This document shows positions 34,496 through 43,394 of a stretch of 64,000 nt of DNA, piece after piece. Every line of letters begins with the position of its first letter. Position 1 is the first letter of the stretch. Below the pieces are notes generated by a model, which had not been told where the DNA came from, made no database searches, and was given only the letters and a program-made list of their open reading frames with translations. Origin of the DNA: Acidobacteriota bacterium (GTDB lineage: Bacteria; Acidobacteriota; Terriglobia; Bryobacterales; UBA6623); NCBI GenBank assembly GCA_016125275.1, contig WGMB01000004.1, forward strand, positions 310,001-374,000, in the 5' to 3' direction. Position numbers and translations under genes: made by a program.

Positions 34496-34942
34496 ATGGC
34501 GAAAAAGAAAAAGGCTCCGGACGGCAGTATCAACGAGATCAACGTAACGCCCATGGTGGACGTGATGTTGGTGCTGCTCATCATCTTCATGGTGATCACG
34601 CCGATGCTTTCCAAGGGCGTCAGCGTGGACATGGTGCGCACTCGCAACCCGATCGCGATGGACGAGGCAGACAAGGAAGACTCTGTTCTGGTGGCGGTCA
34701 CCCGCGACGGACAGGCGTTCCTGGGGACCCGCAAGGTGTCCAACGAAGAGCTGCAGTCCCAGGTCAGCGATCAGGTGAGCAGCCGCATCGACAAGACGGT
34801 TTATCTGAAATGCGACGCCCGGTCCAAGTACGACCGCGTCGTGGAGGTCGTGAATCTGATCCGCGCTTCGGGCTGCGATCAACTCGGTCTCCTCACTGAG
34901 AAAGAAGATCCCAATTCCGCCGGCGTTCCGGTGATCAACTAG
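34496..34942 (+). CDS. exbD: ExbD/TolR-family protein 1
   Basis: Protein of 148 residues with a short basic cytoplasmic N-terminus (MAKKKKAPDG), one transmembrane helix containing the functional Asp in INVTPMVDVMLVLLIIFMV, and a periplasmic domain with VTRDGQAFLG. It should be a stator-type partner of the ExbB just upstream. The 82-bp gap to exbB contains no promoter that I recognise. Confidence 0.93.
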   Translation: MAKKKKAPDGSINEINVTPMVDVMLVLLIIFMVITPMLSKGVSVDMVRTRNPIAMDEADKEDSVLVAVTRDGQAFLGTRKVSNEELQSQVSDQVSSRIDKTVYLKCDARSKYDRVVEVVNLIRASGCDQLGLLTEKEDPNSAGVPVIN

Positions 34943-34973
34943 AAACCCAGCAGGCAGTCAGGAGGAAGAACCC

Positions 34974-35402
34974 ATGGGAATGAGTGCAGGAGGCGACAAG
35001 GGCGGTGCGGTCAGCACCATCAACATGACGCCGCTGATTGACGTGCTGCTGGTGCTGTTGATCATCTTCATGGTCATCACGCCGCTAACCCCGAAAGGGT
35101 TGGAAGCGCTGGTGCCGCAGCCGAATCCGAACGAGCAGCAGCAGGAGGAGCCAAACCTCCGCACCGTGGTCGTATCGGTCGCCGCGGACCGTAGTATCAT
35201 GATCAACCGTGATCCCTCGAATCTCGAGGTTCTGGAGGATCACTTGTCGGAAATCTTCAAGAGCCGCGCTGAGCGGGTCATGTTCGTCCGGGGCCATCCC
35301 TCTCTCGACTTCCGGGATGTCGCGGCGGTCATCGACATCGCCAAGGGCGCCGGAGTTGACAAGGTTGGTCTCATCACCGAGGAGCTCGACGCCGACTGGT
35401 AG
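34974..35402 (+). CDS. exbD: ExbD/TolR-family protein 2
   Basis: Second ExbD paralogue, 142 residues. The transmembrane Asp lies in INMTPLIDVLLVLLIIFMV; the periplasmic part (VVVSVAADRSIMIN, IDIAKGAGVDKVGLITEEL) is recognisable but diverged from the first copy. Two ExbD proteins with one ExbB suggest a heteromeric ExbD dimer. AGGAGGAAG precedes ATG by 7 nt, and the gap to the previous stop is 31 bp. Confidence 0.93.
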   Translation: MGMSAGGDKGGAVSTINMTPLIDVLLVLLIIFMVITPLTPKGLEALVPQPNPNEQQQEEPNLRTVVVSVAADRSIMINRDPSNLEVLEDHLSEIFKSRAERVMFVRGHPSLDFRDVAAVIDIAKGAGVDKVGLITEELDADW

Positions 35403-35455
35403 GCGGGCGGCGAGCCTCGGCATGGGCCGAGGCCGATTGCCAGGAGAGAAGGCAC

Positions 35456-36310
35456 ATGAAACGGATCCATCTATTTCCGGCGCTGGCGCTGAGCGCGGCG
35501 ATTTTGCTGGCGGCCGGCTGTGAAAAGCAGGTCAACTTCTTCAAGGCGCGCAGCGAGCTCAACAAGGGCGTGACTTCGTTTACGGCGGCGGACTACACCA
35601 CGGCCGCCCAGCGGTTTGAGACGGCTCTGGAACTGGACCCGAATCTCACCGACGCCCGCAACTATCGCGCCTACGCCTACATGATGCAGTTCATTCCTGG
35701 CGACGAATCGGCCGAGAACAAGAAGATGGCGGACGAAGCCATCAGCGGGTTCAAGGAAGTGCTCGATTCGAATCCGGACAACGAGCTGGCGGTCGGCGCA
35801 CTCGCTTCTCTGTACTTCAATATGAAGGACTTTAAGGAAGCCGAGAAGTGGCACCGGCGCCGCATCGAGATCCTGGAGGCCAAGGCGGCCAAGTCGCCCG
35901 ACGGCGTGGTCGATCCCCTGGCGGCCGAGTCCTACTACACCATCGGCGTGATCAAGTGGACGCAGGCCTACGAGCCTCGCCTCAAGGTGCGCGCAGACCT
36001 CGGGATGAAGCCGGAAGATCCGGGCCCGATCAAGGACGAAAAGGCTCGCAAGGAGCTGGCGGCGACCTCGATTCCGATCATCGACGACGGCATCCAGGCG
36101 CTGACCAACGCCCTCAAGGTGAACCCGGACTACGCCGACGCCATGGCTTACCTGAACTTGCTCAACCGCGAGCGGGCCGACCTGGCCGACTCGCCGGAAG
36201 AGTACGAGCAGTATCTGGCCAAGGCCGACGAGTGGGTGCAGAAGACGCTGGCCACCAAGAAGCGGCTGGCCGAAGAGAGTACCACGGACCAGTTCCACGC
36301 CGGTGAATAG
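35456..36310 (+). CDS. TPR-repeat lipoprotein co-transcribed with the Exb genes
   Basis: Lipoprotein of 284 residues: signal peptide with lipobox LLAAGC (Cys22) and several tetratricopeptide-like repeats (TTAAQRFETALELDPNLTDA, EAISGFKEVLDSNPDNELAV, IQALTNALKVNPDYADAMAYL). Last gene of the tonB-exbB-exbD-exbD cluster (53 bp after the second exbD). A scaffold role for the Exb complex or its outer-membrane target is inferred only from context. A GAGAAGG ribosome site lies near the ATG. A GC-rich hairpin terminator follows the gene. Confidence 0.85.
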   Translation: MKRIHLFPALALSAAILLAAGCEKQVNFFKARSELNKGVTSFTAADYTTAAQRFETALELDPNLTDARNYRAYAYMMQFIPGDESAENKKMADEAISGFKEVLDSNPDNELAVGALASLYFNMKDFKEAEKWHRRRIEILEAKAAKSPDGVVDPLAAESYYTIGVIKWTQAYEPRLKVRADLGMKPEDPGPIKDEKARKELAATSIPIIDDGIQALTNALKVNPDYADAMAYLNLLNRERADLADSPEEYEQYLAKADEWVQKTLATKKRLAEESTTDQFHAGE

Positions 36311-36339
36311 CGAGCGCATTTAGCGACACGTTCTACAAT

Positions 36340-36378
36340 GAGCCCTGAGGGCCTCCGGCCCTCGGGGCTCTGCATTTT
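36340..36378 (+). terminator. Intrinsic terminator after the Exb cluster
   Basis: Stem GAGCCCTGAGGGCC/GGCCCTCGGGGCTC (14 bp with one G-U wobble) and a TCC loop at 36340-36370, followed by TGCATTTT. A TACAAT box touches its left end, so it may also sit in the leader of rel. Confidence 0.75.
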
Positions 36379-36398
36379 CAAGGAACAGGACGAGCCCC

Positions 36399-38633
36399 TT
36401 GTCGGCGGAAACTAGCGGCCCCATGGCGACGCCGAACCCACTGCCCGGCCCCACGCCGGAGCTCGATGCGGCGCTCCTGAAGCGCTACGAAGAGCTCCAG
36501 GAGAAGTTGCGCGCCCGCCGTTCCACCGAACCCATCGCCGACGTCGACCGGGCCTTCTACTTCGCCGCAGACCGCCATTCCCACCAGCGCCGCAAGTCGG
36601 GCGAGCCTTACATGGCCCACCCGCTCGAGGTCGCCCACCTGCTGGCCGACATGCAGTTGGATTGGGTTTGCGTCGCGACCGGGCTCCTGCACGACACGGT
36701 CGAAGACACCTCCGCGACCGTCGAAGAGATCAAAGCGCTCTTTGGCCAGGAAGTCGCGCGCTGCGTTGACGGCGTGACAAAGCTCGGCCGAGTCGGCTAC
36801 CGCTCGAGCGAAGACCGCCAGGCCGAGAGCTTCCGCAAGCTGCTGCTGGCGATGACCCAGGACATCCGGGTCGTCCTCGTCAAACTCGCCGACCGGCTCC
36901 ACAACATGCGCACGCTCGAGCACCTCAAGCCCGAGCGGCAGCGGCACATCGCGCTCGAGACGCGAGAAATCTACGCCCCGATCGCTCTTCGGCTCGGCAT
37001 GGGCAAGATCCGCAGCGAGCTCGAGGACCTGGCCTTCTCCTACCTGGAGCCGGAGGCGTATCAAGAAGTCACTCGCTACCTCGAGTCCCGGCGGGAAGCC
37101 AACGAAGGCTTTCTCGAGGAGATCAGCGAGGCGCTGGAGAAGAAGATGCGCGAGAACGAGATTCCGGCGCGCATCCAGGGCCGCCTCAAGCGCCCCTATT
37201 CCGTGTATCGCAAGCTGCAGCGCCAGCGCATCGGGCTGGACGAGGTCTATGATCTCTTGGCGTTGCGTGTCATCACCGATTCCAAGAAGAATTGCTACGC
37301 GGCGCTGGGCGTGATCCACGACGAGTGGCGGCCCATTCCGGACCGCATCAAGGACTTCGTGGCGATGCCCCGCCCGAACCTCTACCAGTCGCTGCATACC
37401 TCCGTCATCACCGACCAGGGCCAGCGCTTCGAAGTGCAGATCCGCACCGAAGAGATGCACCAGATGGCCGAGGAAGGCATCTGCGCGCATTGGAAGTACA
37501 AGGAGCAGCGCACCGGACCGGACGCCGAGGACCGCCGCATTGCGTGGCTGCGGCAACTCGTCGAGTGGCAGCAGGACCTCAACGATTCAACGGACTTCCT
37601 CTCCTCGCTCAAGATCGATCTCTACCCGGAGGAGGTCTACGTCTTTACGCCCAAGGGCCGGCTGATCGTGCTGCCGCGCGGCTCCACCCCGATCGACTTC
37701 GCCTACGCGATCCACACTGAGGTCGGGGCAACTTGCGTCGGCGCCAAGGTGGACGGGCGCATCGTTCCGCTGCGCTACCAGCTCTCCAACGGCGAAATGC
37801 TGGAGATCATGACCCAGAAGGGCCGCGAGCCGAGCGCGGACTGGCTGGGCTTCGTCAAGAGCTCGCGCGCCCGCCACAAGATCAAGGCCTCGCTGAACGC
37901 CCGGCGCCGGGAGCGGGCCGAAGAGATCGGCCAGAAGATCCTGGAACGGGAGGCCCGGCGACACAAGACGTCTCTCGCCCGGCTCGACACGGAGGACCTG
38001 CTCGCGGCCGCCCACGACTACGGCTGCTCGCAGATGAGCGATCTGTACGCCGCGCTGGGGTACGGCCGCCTCACCCCGCGCCAAATCCTGAGCAAGATCG
38101 AGCGGCGCACGCACCCCGAGATCGAGGTCGAGCCGGAACCGACCGAGGAGACCCACGAGCCGAACCGCGCCGCGCCGCAGGCGCCGCTCATCGTGCGCGA
38201 CGTCGACGACGTCATTATCTATCGCGCGCGATGCTGCAATCCCATCAGCGGCGAGCCCATTGTGGGATACGTCACGCGGGGCAAGGGCGTCGCGGTTCAC
38301 TCCAAGCAGTGCCCAAACGTCCGCAACCTGATGTACGAGGCCGAGCGCCGCATCGAGGTCGAATGGGCGGCCATGGCAGACGCTCGATTCCAGACCCGCC
38401 TGTCAGTCTACGTGGACGATCGGCCCAATATCATCAACGAGCTCACCGGCATCCTCTCCAAGGAGAGCGTCAACATCGTCAAGATCGACTCCCGCGCCGC
38501 CGCCGCCCCGGACGGGCCGACAGTCATCAATCTGACCGTCGAGCTGACCGATGTTGCGCAACTCGACCGCATCACCCGGCGCATCAGCCAACTGCCATAC
38601 GTCCGAGAAGTCAGCCGCTCCGGGCGGATCTGA
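36399..38633 (+). CDS. rel: Bifunctional (p)ppGpp synthetase/hydrolase
   Basis: Stringent-response enzyme of 744 residues that makes and degrades (p)ppGpp. The hydrolase HD domain is intact (GEPYMAHPLEVAHLL, then LLHDTVEDT); the synthetase domain contains LIKRPYSVYRKL-like RLKRPYSVYRKLQ, DLLALRVI and RIKDFVAMPRPNLYQSLHT, where the RxKD form marks bifunctional enzymes. TGS domain near 400-465 (EVYVFTPKGRLIVLPRG) and a C-terminal ACT domain (about 665-740). TTG 36399 follows AGGA by 8 nt; ATG 36423 is an alternative start. Confidence 0.96.
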   Translation: MSAETSGPMATPNPLPGPTPELDAALLKRYEELQEKLRARRSTEPIADVDRAFYFAADRHSHQRRKSGEPYMAHPLEVAHLLADMQLDWVCVATGLLHDTVEDTSATVEEIKALFGQEVARCVDGVTKLGRVGYRSSEDRQAESFRKLLLAMTQDIRVVLVKLADRLHNMRTLEHLKPERQRHIALETREIYAPIALRLGMGKIRSELEDLAFSYLEPEAYQEVTRYLESRREANEGFLEEISEALEKKMRENEIPARIQGRLKRPYSVYRKLQRQRIGLDEVYDLLALRVITDSKKNCYAALGVIHDEWRPIPDRIKDFVAMPRPNLYQSLHTSVITDQGQRFEVQIRTEEMHQMAEEGICAHWKYKEQRTGPDAEDRRIAWLRQLVEWQQDLNDSTDFLSSLKIDLYPEEVYVFTPKGRLIVLPRGSTPIDFAYAIHTEVGATCVGAKVDGRIVPLRYQLSNGEMLEIMTQKGREPSADWLGFVKSSRARHKIKASLNARRRERAEEIGQKILEREARRHKTSLARLDTEDLLAAAHDYGCSQMSDLYAALGYGRLTPRQILSKIERRTHPEIEVEPEPTEETHEPNRAAPQAPLIVRDVDDVIIYRARCCNPISGEPIVGYVTRGKGVAVHSKQCPNVRNLMYEAERRIEVEWAAMADARFQTRLSVYVDDRPNIINELTGILSKESVNIVKIDSRAAAAPDGPTVINLTVELTDVAQLDRITRRISQLPYVREVSRSGRI

Positions 38634-38646
38634 GCGCGCGGGCGAG

Positions 38647-38655
38647 TGCTAAAAT
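38647..38655 (+). promoter_or_regulatory. Extended -10 element before the biotin carboxylase gene
   Basis: TGC followed by TAAAAT, ending 15 nt before GTG 38671. It gives a predicted leader of under 10 nt. Confidence 0.5.
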
Positions 38656-38670
38656 AGCGGGCCTTCGCCG

Positions 38671-40164
38671 GTGTTTCGCAAGATCCTTATCGCCAACCGC
38701 GGCGAAATCGCCGTCCGCGTCCTCCGCACCTGCCGCGCCCTGGAGATTCCCACGGTCGCGGTCTACTCCGACGCCGACCGTACGGCGCTCCACGTTCTGA
38801 TGGCGGACGAGGCCGTGCGCATCGGGCCGGCCCCGGCACAAGAGAGCTACCTGCGTATCGACGCGATCCTGGACGCGGCTCGGAAGACCGGCGCAGAAGC
38901 GATCCATCCGGGCTACGGTTTCCTCAGCGAAAACGCGGCATTTGCCCGCGCTTGCGCCGACGCCGGCGTGGTCTTCATCGGGCCACCGCCGGAAGCGATG
39001 GACGCCATGGGCTCCAAAACGGCCGCCCGCCGCCGTATGCAGGCCGCCGGCGTGCCCGTCGTTCCCGGCACGACCGAGCCCCTGCGGGACGCCGCTGAGG
39101 CCCTGCCGATCGCCGCAGCGATCGGCTACCCCGTCATGCTCAAGGCCGCCGCCGGCGGCGGAGGCAAGGGAATGCGCCTGGTTCACGACTCCGCCGAGCT
39201 GGCGCCGGCTCTGGAGCGAGCGGTCTCCGAAGCTGAGCGTGCTTTCGGCGACGGTTCGGTGTACCTGGAGAAGGCCATCGTCCAGCCCCGTCACGTGGAA
39301 GTCCAGATCCTGGCGGACCACCACGGCGCCTGCATCCACTTGGGCGAGCGCGAGTGCTCGCTGCAACGCCGCCACCAGAAGGTGATCGAGGAGACGCCCT
39401 CTCCCCTTGTGGGAACCCACCAAGATGTCCGCGACCGGCTCACGTCCGCTGCCATCGACGCCGCGCTGGCGGTGGGCTACTCCAACGCCGGCACGGTCGA
39501 GTTCTTGATGGACGGCGACCGCAACTTCTACTTCCTCGAGATGAACACCCGGCTGCAGGTCGAGCACCCGGTCACGGAGATGGTCAGCGGGGTGGACTTG
39601 GTCCGAGAGCAGATCCACGTGGCGGCGGGCCGCCCGCTGCGCTACACCCAGGACCAGGTTGCGCCCCGGGGTTGGGCGATGGAGTGCCGCATCTATGCCG
39701 AAGACCCGGACCAAGGCTTCATGCCTTCGCCCGGCCGGCTGGAGCGCTATCGCCTGGCCGAAGGGCCGAGCGTCCGGGCTGATTCGGGCGCCTACGAGGG
39801 TTGGGAGGTTCCCATGGAGTACGATCCGCTCCTGGCCAAGCTCTCCGCCTGGGGGCCGACCCGGGAGGAGGCGATCGACCGGCTACGGGCCGCCGTCGAC
39901 GAGTGCCGCATAGCCGGCGTTCGCACGCCCTTGGAGTTGTACCGGCGCATCCTCCGGGACGAGAGCTTCCGCCGTGGAGAGATCGACACAGGCTGGCTAG
40001 GCCGCTTTGCCTCGCCCGACGTACCAGCCGATACACAGGCCGATGCCGCCGCCCTGGCGGCGAGCGTGATCCACTCGCGGACTGAGTCCGCGGTGGCCGG
40101 GCAGCCCGTCTCCAACGGCTCCAACTGGAAGCGCAGGGCGCGCCAGGCCGGGGACCGCCGATGA
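38671..40164 (+). CDS. Biotin carboxylase subunit of an acyl-CoA carboxylase
   Basis: ATP-grasp enzyme that carboxylates biotin using bicarbonate. The 497-residue product has the hallmarks RKILIANRGEIAVRVLR, GYGFLSENAAFA, the glycine-rich loop KAAAGGGGKGMR, the CSLQRRHQKVIEE catalytic Glu/Arg segment and EMNTRLQVEHPVTE. Start is GTG 38671 after an extended -10 element. Its stop overlaps the start of the carrier gene by 4 bp, so it is produced with its own biotin carrier; the carboxyltransferase is not in the window. By name it is AccC-like, but pairing with a separate short BCCP is more typical of propionyl- or methylcrotonyl-type carboxylases. Confidence 0.94.
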   Translation: MFRKILIANRGEIAVRVLRTCRALEIPTVAVYSDADRTALHVLMADEAVRIGPAPAQESYLRIDAILDAARKTGAEAIHPGYGFLSENAAFARACADAGVVFIGPPPEAMDAMGSKTAARRRMQAAGVPVVPGTTEPLRDAAEALPIAAAIGYPVMLKAAAGGGGKGMRLVHDSAELAPALERAVSEAERAFGDGSVYLEKAIVQPRHVEVQILADHHGACIHLGERECSLQRRHQKVIEETPSPLVGTHQDVRDRLTSAAIDAALAVGYSNAGTVEFLMDGDRNFYFLEMNTRLQVEHPVTEMVSGVDLVREQIHVAAGRPLRYTQDQVAPRGWAMECRIYAEDPDQGFMPSPGRLERYRLAEGPSVRADSGAYEGWEVPMEYDPLLAKLSAWGPTREEAIDRLRAAVDECRIAGVRTPLELYRRILRDESFRRGEIDTGWLGRFASPDVPADTQADAAALAASVIHSRTESAVAGQPVSNGSNWKRRARQAGDRR

Positions 40165-40661
40165 GACTCGACGCGCTGCTCGACGGACAGGCGCGAAGTC
40201 TTCAGCTCGAGCTGAAGGATGGAACGATCGGTCGCCTCCTCGTCGACGGCGAACCCTATGAGGTCGACGCCCGCCCAATCGGCCCGTCCTCCTACTCTGT
40301 CCTGGTCGGACTTCGCAGCTTCGAAGTCCATGTGCGCCCGGAGCCTACAGGAGGGCTGAGCGCACTGGTCGACGGCGTTCGCTACGAAACCACGATCCAG
40401 GATCCTCGGAAGTACGGGGGCGCCGGAGCGCTCGCCGGGGCCCAAGGCCGGCAGGAGATGCGCGCGCCAATGCCGGGCAAAATCGTCCGAGTGCTCGTGG
40501 CGCCCGGCGACGCCGTCGAAGCCGGAGCGGGGGTGATCGTCGTCGAGGCGATGAAGATGCAAAATGAGATCAAGGCGGCCAGCGACGGCCGCGTTAGCGA
40601 GGTGCGCGTCCAGGCTGGAGACCCAGTCTCGGCTGGACAGATCCTCGCGGTTCTGGACTGA
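40161..40661 (+). CDS. Biotin carboxyl carrier protein, separate subunit
   Basis: Protein of 166 residues whose C-terminal 70 residues form a biotinyl domain with the attachment motif VVEAMKMQNEI (the Lys carries biotin) flanked by APMPGKIVRVLVAPGD. The N-terminal 90 residues (RSLQLELKDGTIGRLLVDGE) are a linker-like beta region often found fused to biotin carboxylase in alpha subunits. ATGA overlap with the upstream gene indicates coupled translation. Confidence 0.93.
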   Translation: MRLDALLDGQARSLQLELKDGTIGRLLVDGEPYEVDARPIGPSSYSVLVGLRSFEVHVRPEPTGGLSALVDGVRYETTIQDPRKYGGAGALAGAQGRQEMRAPMPGKIVRVLVAPGDAVEAGAGVIVVEAMKMQNEIKAASDGRVSEVRVQAGDPVSAGQILAVLD

Positions 40662-40675
40662 CTGGAAACTCCTGC

Positions 40676-41458
40676 ATGCCTGCGGATCCTAACTGCGTCC
40701 ACTGCGAGGGAACGGGCTGGAAGCACGTCCAGCGCGGCGAGCTCACGGCTGTTGAGCGTTGCAACTGCTTCACAGCGGCCCAACGCGCCAGCCAACAAGA
40801 CCCCGCCCTGGGCGTTCCCAAGCATTTTCGCGAGGCGAGCTTCGAGAACTTCAGTTGCCGCGTACCCGGCGACCCCAACGAGTACGACCGCCTTTCCGGC
40901 GCACTGATCGCAGCCAAGCGCTACGCCGAGGACTATCCCTTCGCCAAGCCCCGCGGCCTCTTCCTGCAGGGTCCCCCCGGCACGGGCAAGACCCACTTGG
41001 CCGTAGCGGCGATGCGCAAGCTCCAGGAGAAAGGCTTCGAGGTCGTCTTCTTCGACTACCAGACCCTGTTGCAGCGCATTCGAGACAGCTTCAATCCGGC
41101 CGCCGAGACCCGCGACAAGGACGTGCTGCGGCTCGCCAAGGAGTCTGAGGTGCTGGTGCTCGATGACCTCGGTGCGCACCGTGAGAGCGACTTCGTCTTC
41201 GACGCCGTCACCGGCATCATCACCCATCGCTACAACGAGGATTTGGCGCTGATCGCCACCACCAACCTGCCGATGGCGGAATTGGGCGACAAGCCGATTC
41301 TGCGTGATCCGGTCAGCGGCAAGCGGGACATCCGCGACACGCTCGCCGACCGCATCGGCGAGCGCGCCGTGTCGCGGATCTTCGAGATGTGCGTCCGCAT
41401 TCGCCTCGATGTGCGGGACTACCGCAAACGCCCGGAGACCGATCCCCGGCGGCGCTGA
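40676..41458 (+). CDS. DnaC/IstB-like AAA+ ATPase
   Basis: ATPase of 260 residues resembling replicative-helicase loaders. N-terminal zinc-finger-like Cys residues occur in NCVHCEGTGW and ERCNCF; the AAA+ core has Walker A GPPGTGKTHLA, Walker B VLVLDDLGAH and sensor I IATTNLP. Helicase loaders are typically single copy; whether this is the chromosomal DnaC-type protein or a general ATPase is not decided by sequence. It follows the biotin carrier gene by 14 bp and may be in its operon. Confidence 0.85.
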   Translation: MPADPNCVHCEGTGWKHVQRGELTAVERCNCFTAAQRASQQDPALGVPKHFREASFENFSCRVPGDPNEYDRLSGALIAAKRYAEDYPFAKPRGLFLQGPPGTGKTHLAVAAMRKLQEKGFEVVFFDYQTLLQRIRDSFNPAAETRDKDVLRLAKESEVLVLDDLGAHRESDFVFDAVTGIITHRYNEDLALIATTNLPMAELGDKPILRDPVSGKRDIRDTLADRIGERAVSRIFEMCVRIRLDVRDYRKRPETDPRRR

Positions 41459-41474
41459 GCCCGCCAAAGTGGGC

Positions 41475-43226
41475 TCAGAAGCGAGGCGAAGGATCACAGG
41501 CGGCGTCGTACAGCGCCTGGTATCCGGCGGCCGAGCGTTCGCCGGAGAAGGACGCGGCCTTGTCGAACAAATTCCCCAGCAACCGCGCATAAGCCCGGCG
41601 GTCGGCCCGCCACAGTCGAGCGGCCTCCTGCAGCCGATCGAACAGCGCCTCGGCGATCATCACGTAGAGCGGAATCCCTGTCCGATGCCCCGGCCCGCCG
41701 GCGTTGATGATACCCGGCCAGGAGGCCCCCAACGGCAGCTTCTCGCGAAGGAGGAAGCCGGTCGCGTCGGCCGGACCGGACGCAAAATCCGCCACCTGCC
41801 CCATCAATCCGCCCGTGGACCGAGCGACCACCGGCGTCCCCGCCAGATAGGCTTCCGTCGCGGCGCCGAACGGCTCATACAGCGAAGGCATCACGGCATA
41901 GGTAGCCCCCGCCATGGCCTCCAGATAGCCCCTCTCCATCCGGAACGGGAAGACGGCTACGTCGCCCTTGCGCTTCTCGGCCAGCAAACGCAAATCGTCC
42001 AAATAAGGCCCGCCGCCTCCGGCAATCGGCGTTAGGATGAACTTGGCTTCTCCCTGATCGAAGCCCTCGATCGCGCGCGCAAACACGTCGAAGCCCTTCT
42101 GCCCAGGGTCCAGGCGCCCGAACATCAGGAACACCGGGACCTCCTCCGGCAGCTCGGTCAGCGGAGCTCCGGCCCCAGCGTCCAGTCCGCCTAGGATGCG
42201 AGGGTCCTTGTACTCCGAGAGGATCTGAAGCAACTGCCGCCGCTTGGCCAGCTTCTCCTCCAGGATGACGTCCGTGGAGCCCACCCGGGCTGCGCGCACG
42301 CCGTCGGACGAGAACGGCGGCGTGGGTTCACCGAACAGCGGATTGTCGATCCCAACGACTTGGTGCGCCTTGTAGACGCCTTGCAGGTGCGCGGCGAAGT
42401 GGTTGGCCTGGAGAGGGTCGGTCGTGAGCTCGGCCGCGAATCCCGGACTCACCGTTGACAGAGGAGCATCCGTCACGGGGACCATCCGCTGATAGACGGT
42501 ATCGGAGCCGAAGGGCCAGCGCTCGGGACCGAGACGGTTAGTGATCCACGACAGATTCGGCGCGGGCAGCGGGTGATCGTAAGGGTTGTGCGAGGTGAGC
42601 ACGACCGCCGCTGAATCGAGATGCCCCCCGAGGGCTGCCTGCTTGACGGTCAGCGCCGTCGATGCCATCTGCCAATCCTGCGCGTGCACCACCAGATCGG
42701 ACCGCAGCCCCAGCCGCGCCAATACATACGGGACGGCCGCGCAGGCGAACAAGCTGTCGCGCAACAACTGCCAAGAGTGAACGTGCGCATACGGGTTGCT
42801 GCCGTCGGGGCCGCCATCGGCGTCGAAGAAGCCCCAAGCCTGCATGAGAACCCAGCGATTCTCGAAGCGATCGAAATGCTCGAACAGCTCGACCCGCACA
42901 TCGCGGCCACCGAACGGGACGTCGACCTCGCCCAGATAATGCAGCGAGTAGTAGGGCGGGGTGGTCGAAAGGTTCCGGTGAAACGGCGACAGCACTGTGA
43001 CAGATTCGCCGGCGGCCCGCAACGCTTTGGGTAGATGGGATGCGACCGCGAAGATGCCCCCTGCCCTCGCGAAAGGATTCTCGTAAACGCAGTAGGCGAT
43101 GTGGCGGCGATCGGCGCGGACGGACCGGCGGGCATCCTCCACAACGCTGAGCTCAGCGGGCGCAAACAGGGCGGTGAAAGCCTTCTGCTGGGGCTGCCAG
43201 GCTCCCAACTCGTTGAGTTCGATCAT
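41475..43226 (-). CDS. Glycogen/starch synthase-like glycosyltransferase (GT5-type)
   Basis: Two-domain glucosyltransferase of 583 residues. The N-terminal half contains VYENPFARAGGIFAVASHLP, equivalent to the KxGGL sugar-nucleotide motif, VVHAQDWQMA and VLTSHNPYDH; the C-terminal half has VFLMFGRLDPGQKGFDVFA and the hallmark MPSLYEPFGAATEAYLAGTPVVARS. It should extend an alpha-glucan from ADP- or UDP-glucose, though the N-terminus deviates from classic GlgA. A GGAGAC ribosome site and an extended -10 precede ATG. Divergent from the GGDEF gene. Confidence 0.85.
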   Translation of the reverse strand: MIELNELGAWQPQQKAFTALFAPAELSVVEDARRSVRADRRHIAYCVYENPFARAGGIFAVASHLPKALRAAGESVTVLSPFHRNLSTTPPYYSLHYLGEVDVPFGGRDVRVELFEHFDRFENRWVLMQAWGFFDADGGPDGSNPYAHVHSWQLLRDSLFACAAVPYVLARLGLRSDLVVHAQDWQMASTALTVKQAALGGHLDSAAVVLTSHNPYDHPLPAPNLSWITNRLGPERWPFGSDTVYQRMVPVTDAPLSTVSPGFAAELTTDPLQANHFAAHLQGVYKAHQVVGIDNPLFGEPTPPFSSDGVRAARVGSTDVILEEKLAKRRQLLQILSEYKDPRILGGLDAGAGAPLTELPEEVPVFLMFGRLDPGQKGFDVFARAIEGFDQGEAKFILTPIAGGGGPYLDDLRLLAEKRKGDVAVFPFRMERGYLEAMAGATYAVMPSLYEPFGAATEAYLAGTPVVARSTGGLMGQVADFASGPADATGFLLREKLPLGASWPGIINAGGPGHRTGIPLYVMIAEALFDRLQEAARLWRADRRAYARLLGNLFDKAASFSGERSAAGYQALYDAACDPSPRF

Positions 43227-43238
43227 GGTGGTGTCTCC

Positions 43239-43247
43239 ACACTAGCA
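43239..43247 (-). promoter_or_regulatory. Extended -10 element before the glucan synthase-like gene
   Basis: On the minus strand TGC followed by TAGTGT, ending 12 nt before ATG 43226; GGAGAC lies between, so a short leader includes the ribosome site. Confidence 0.38.
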
Positions 43248-43394
43248 ACCCTGTGGAAGATGGTGTGCCCATCGGGCCGAATGATCCGGTTGGAGCGGAC
43301 CTCTGCCCATCGAGGGGTACCGACGTCCCCTGAGCGCCTAGGTGCAAACCCGAATCGACCCGTCACGGGGCAAGTTGAAAAAATAACACCGAGG

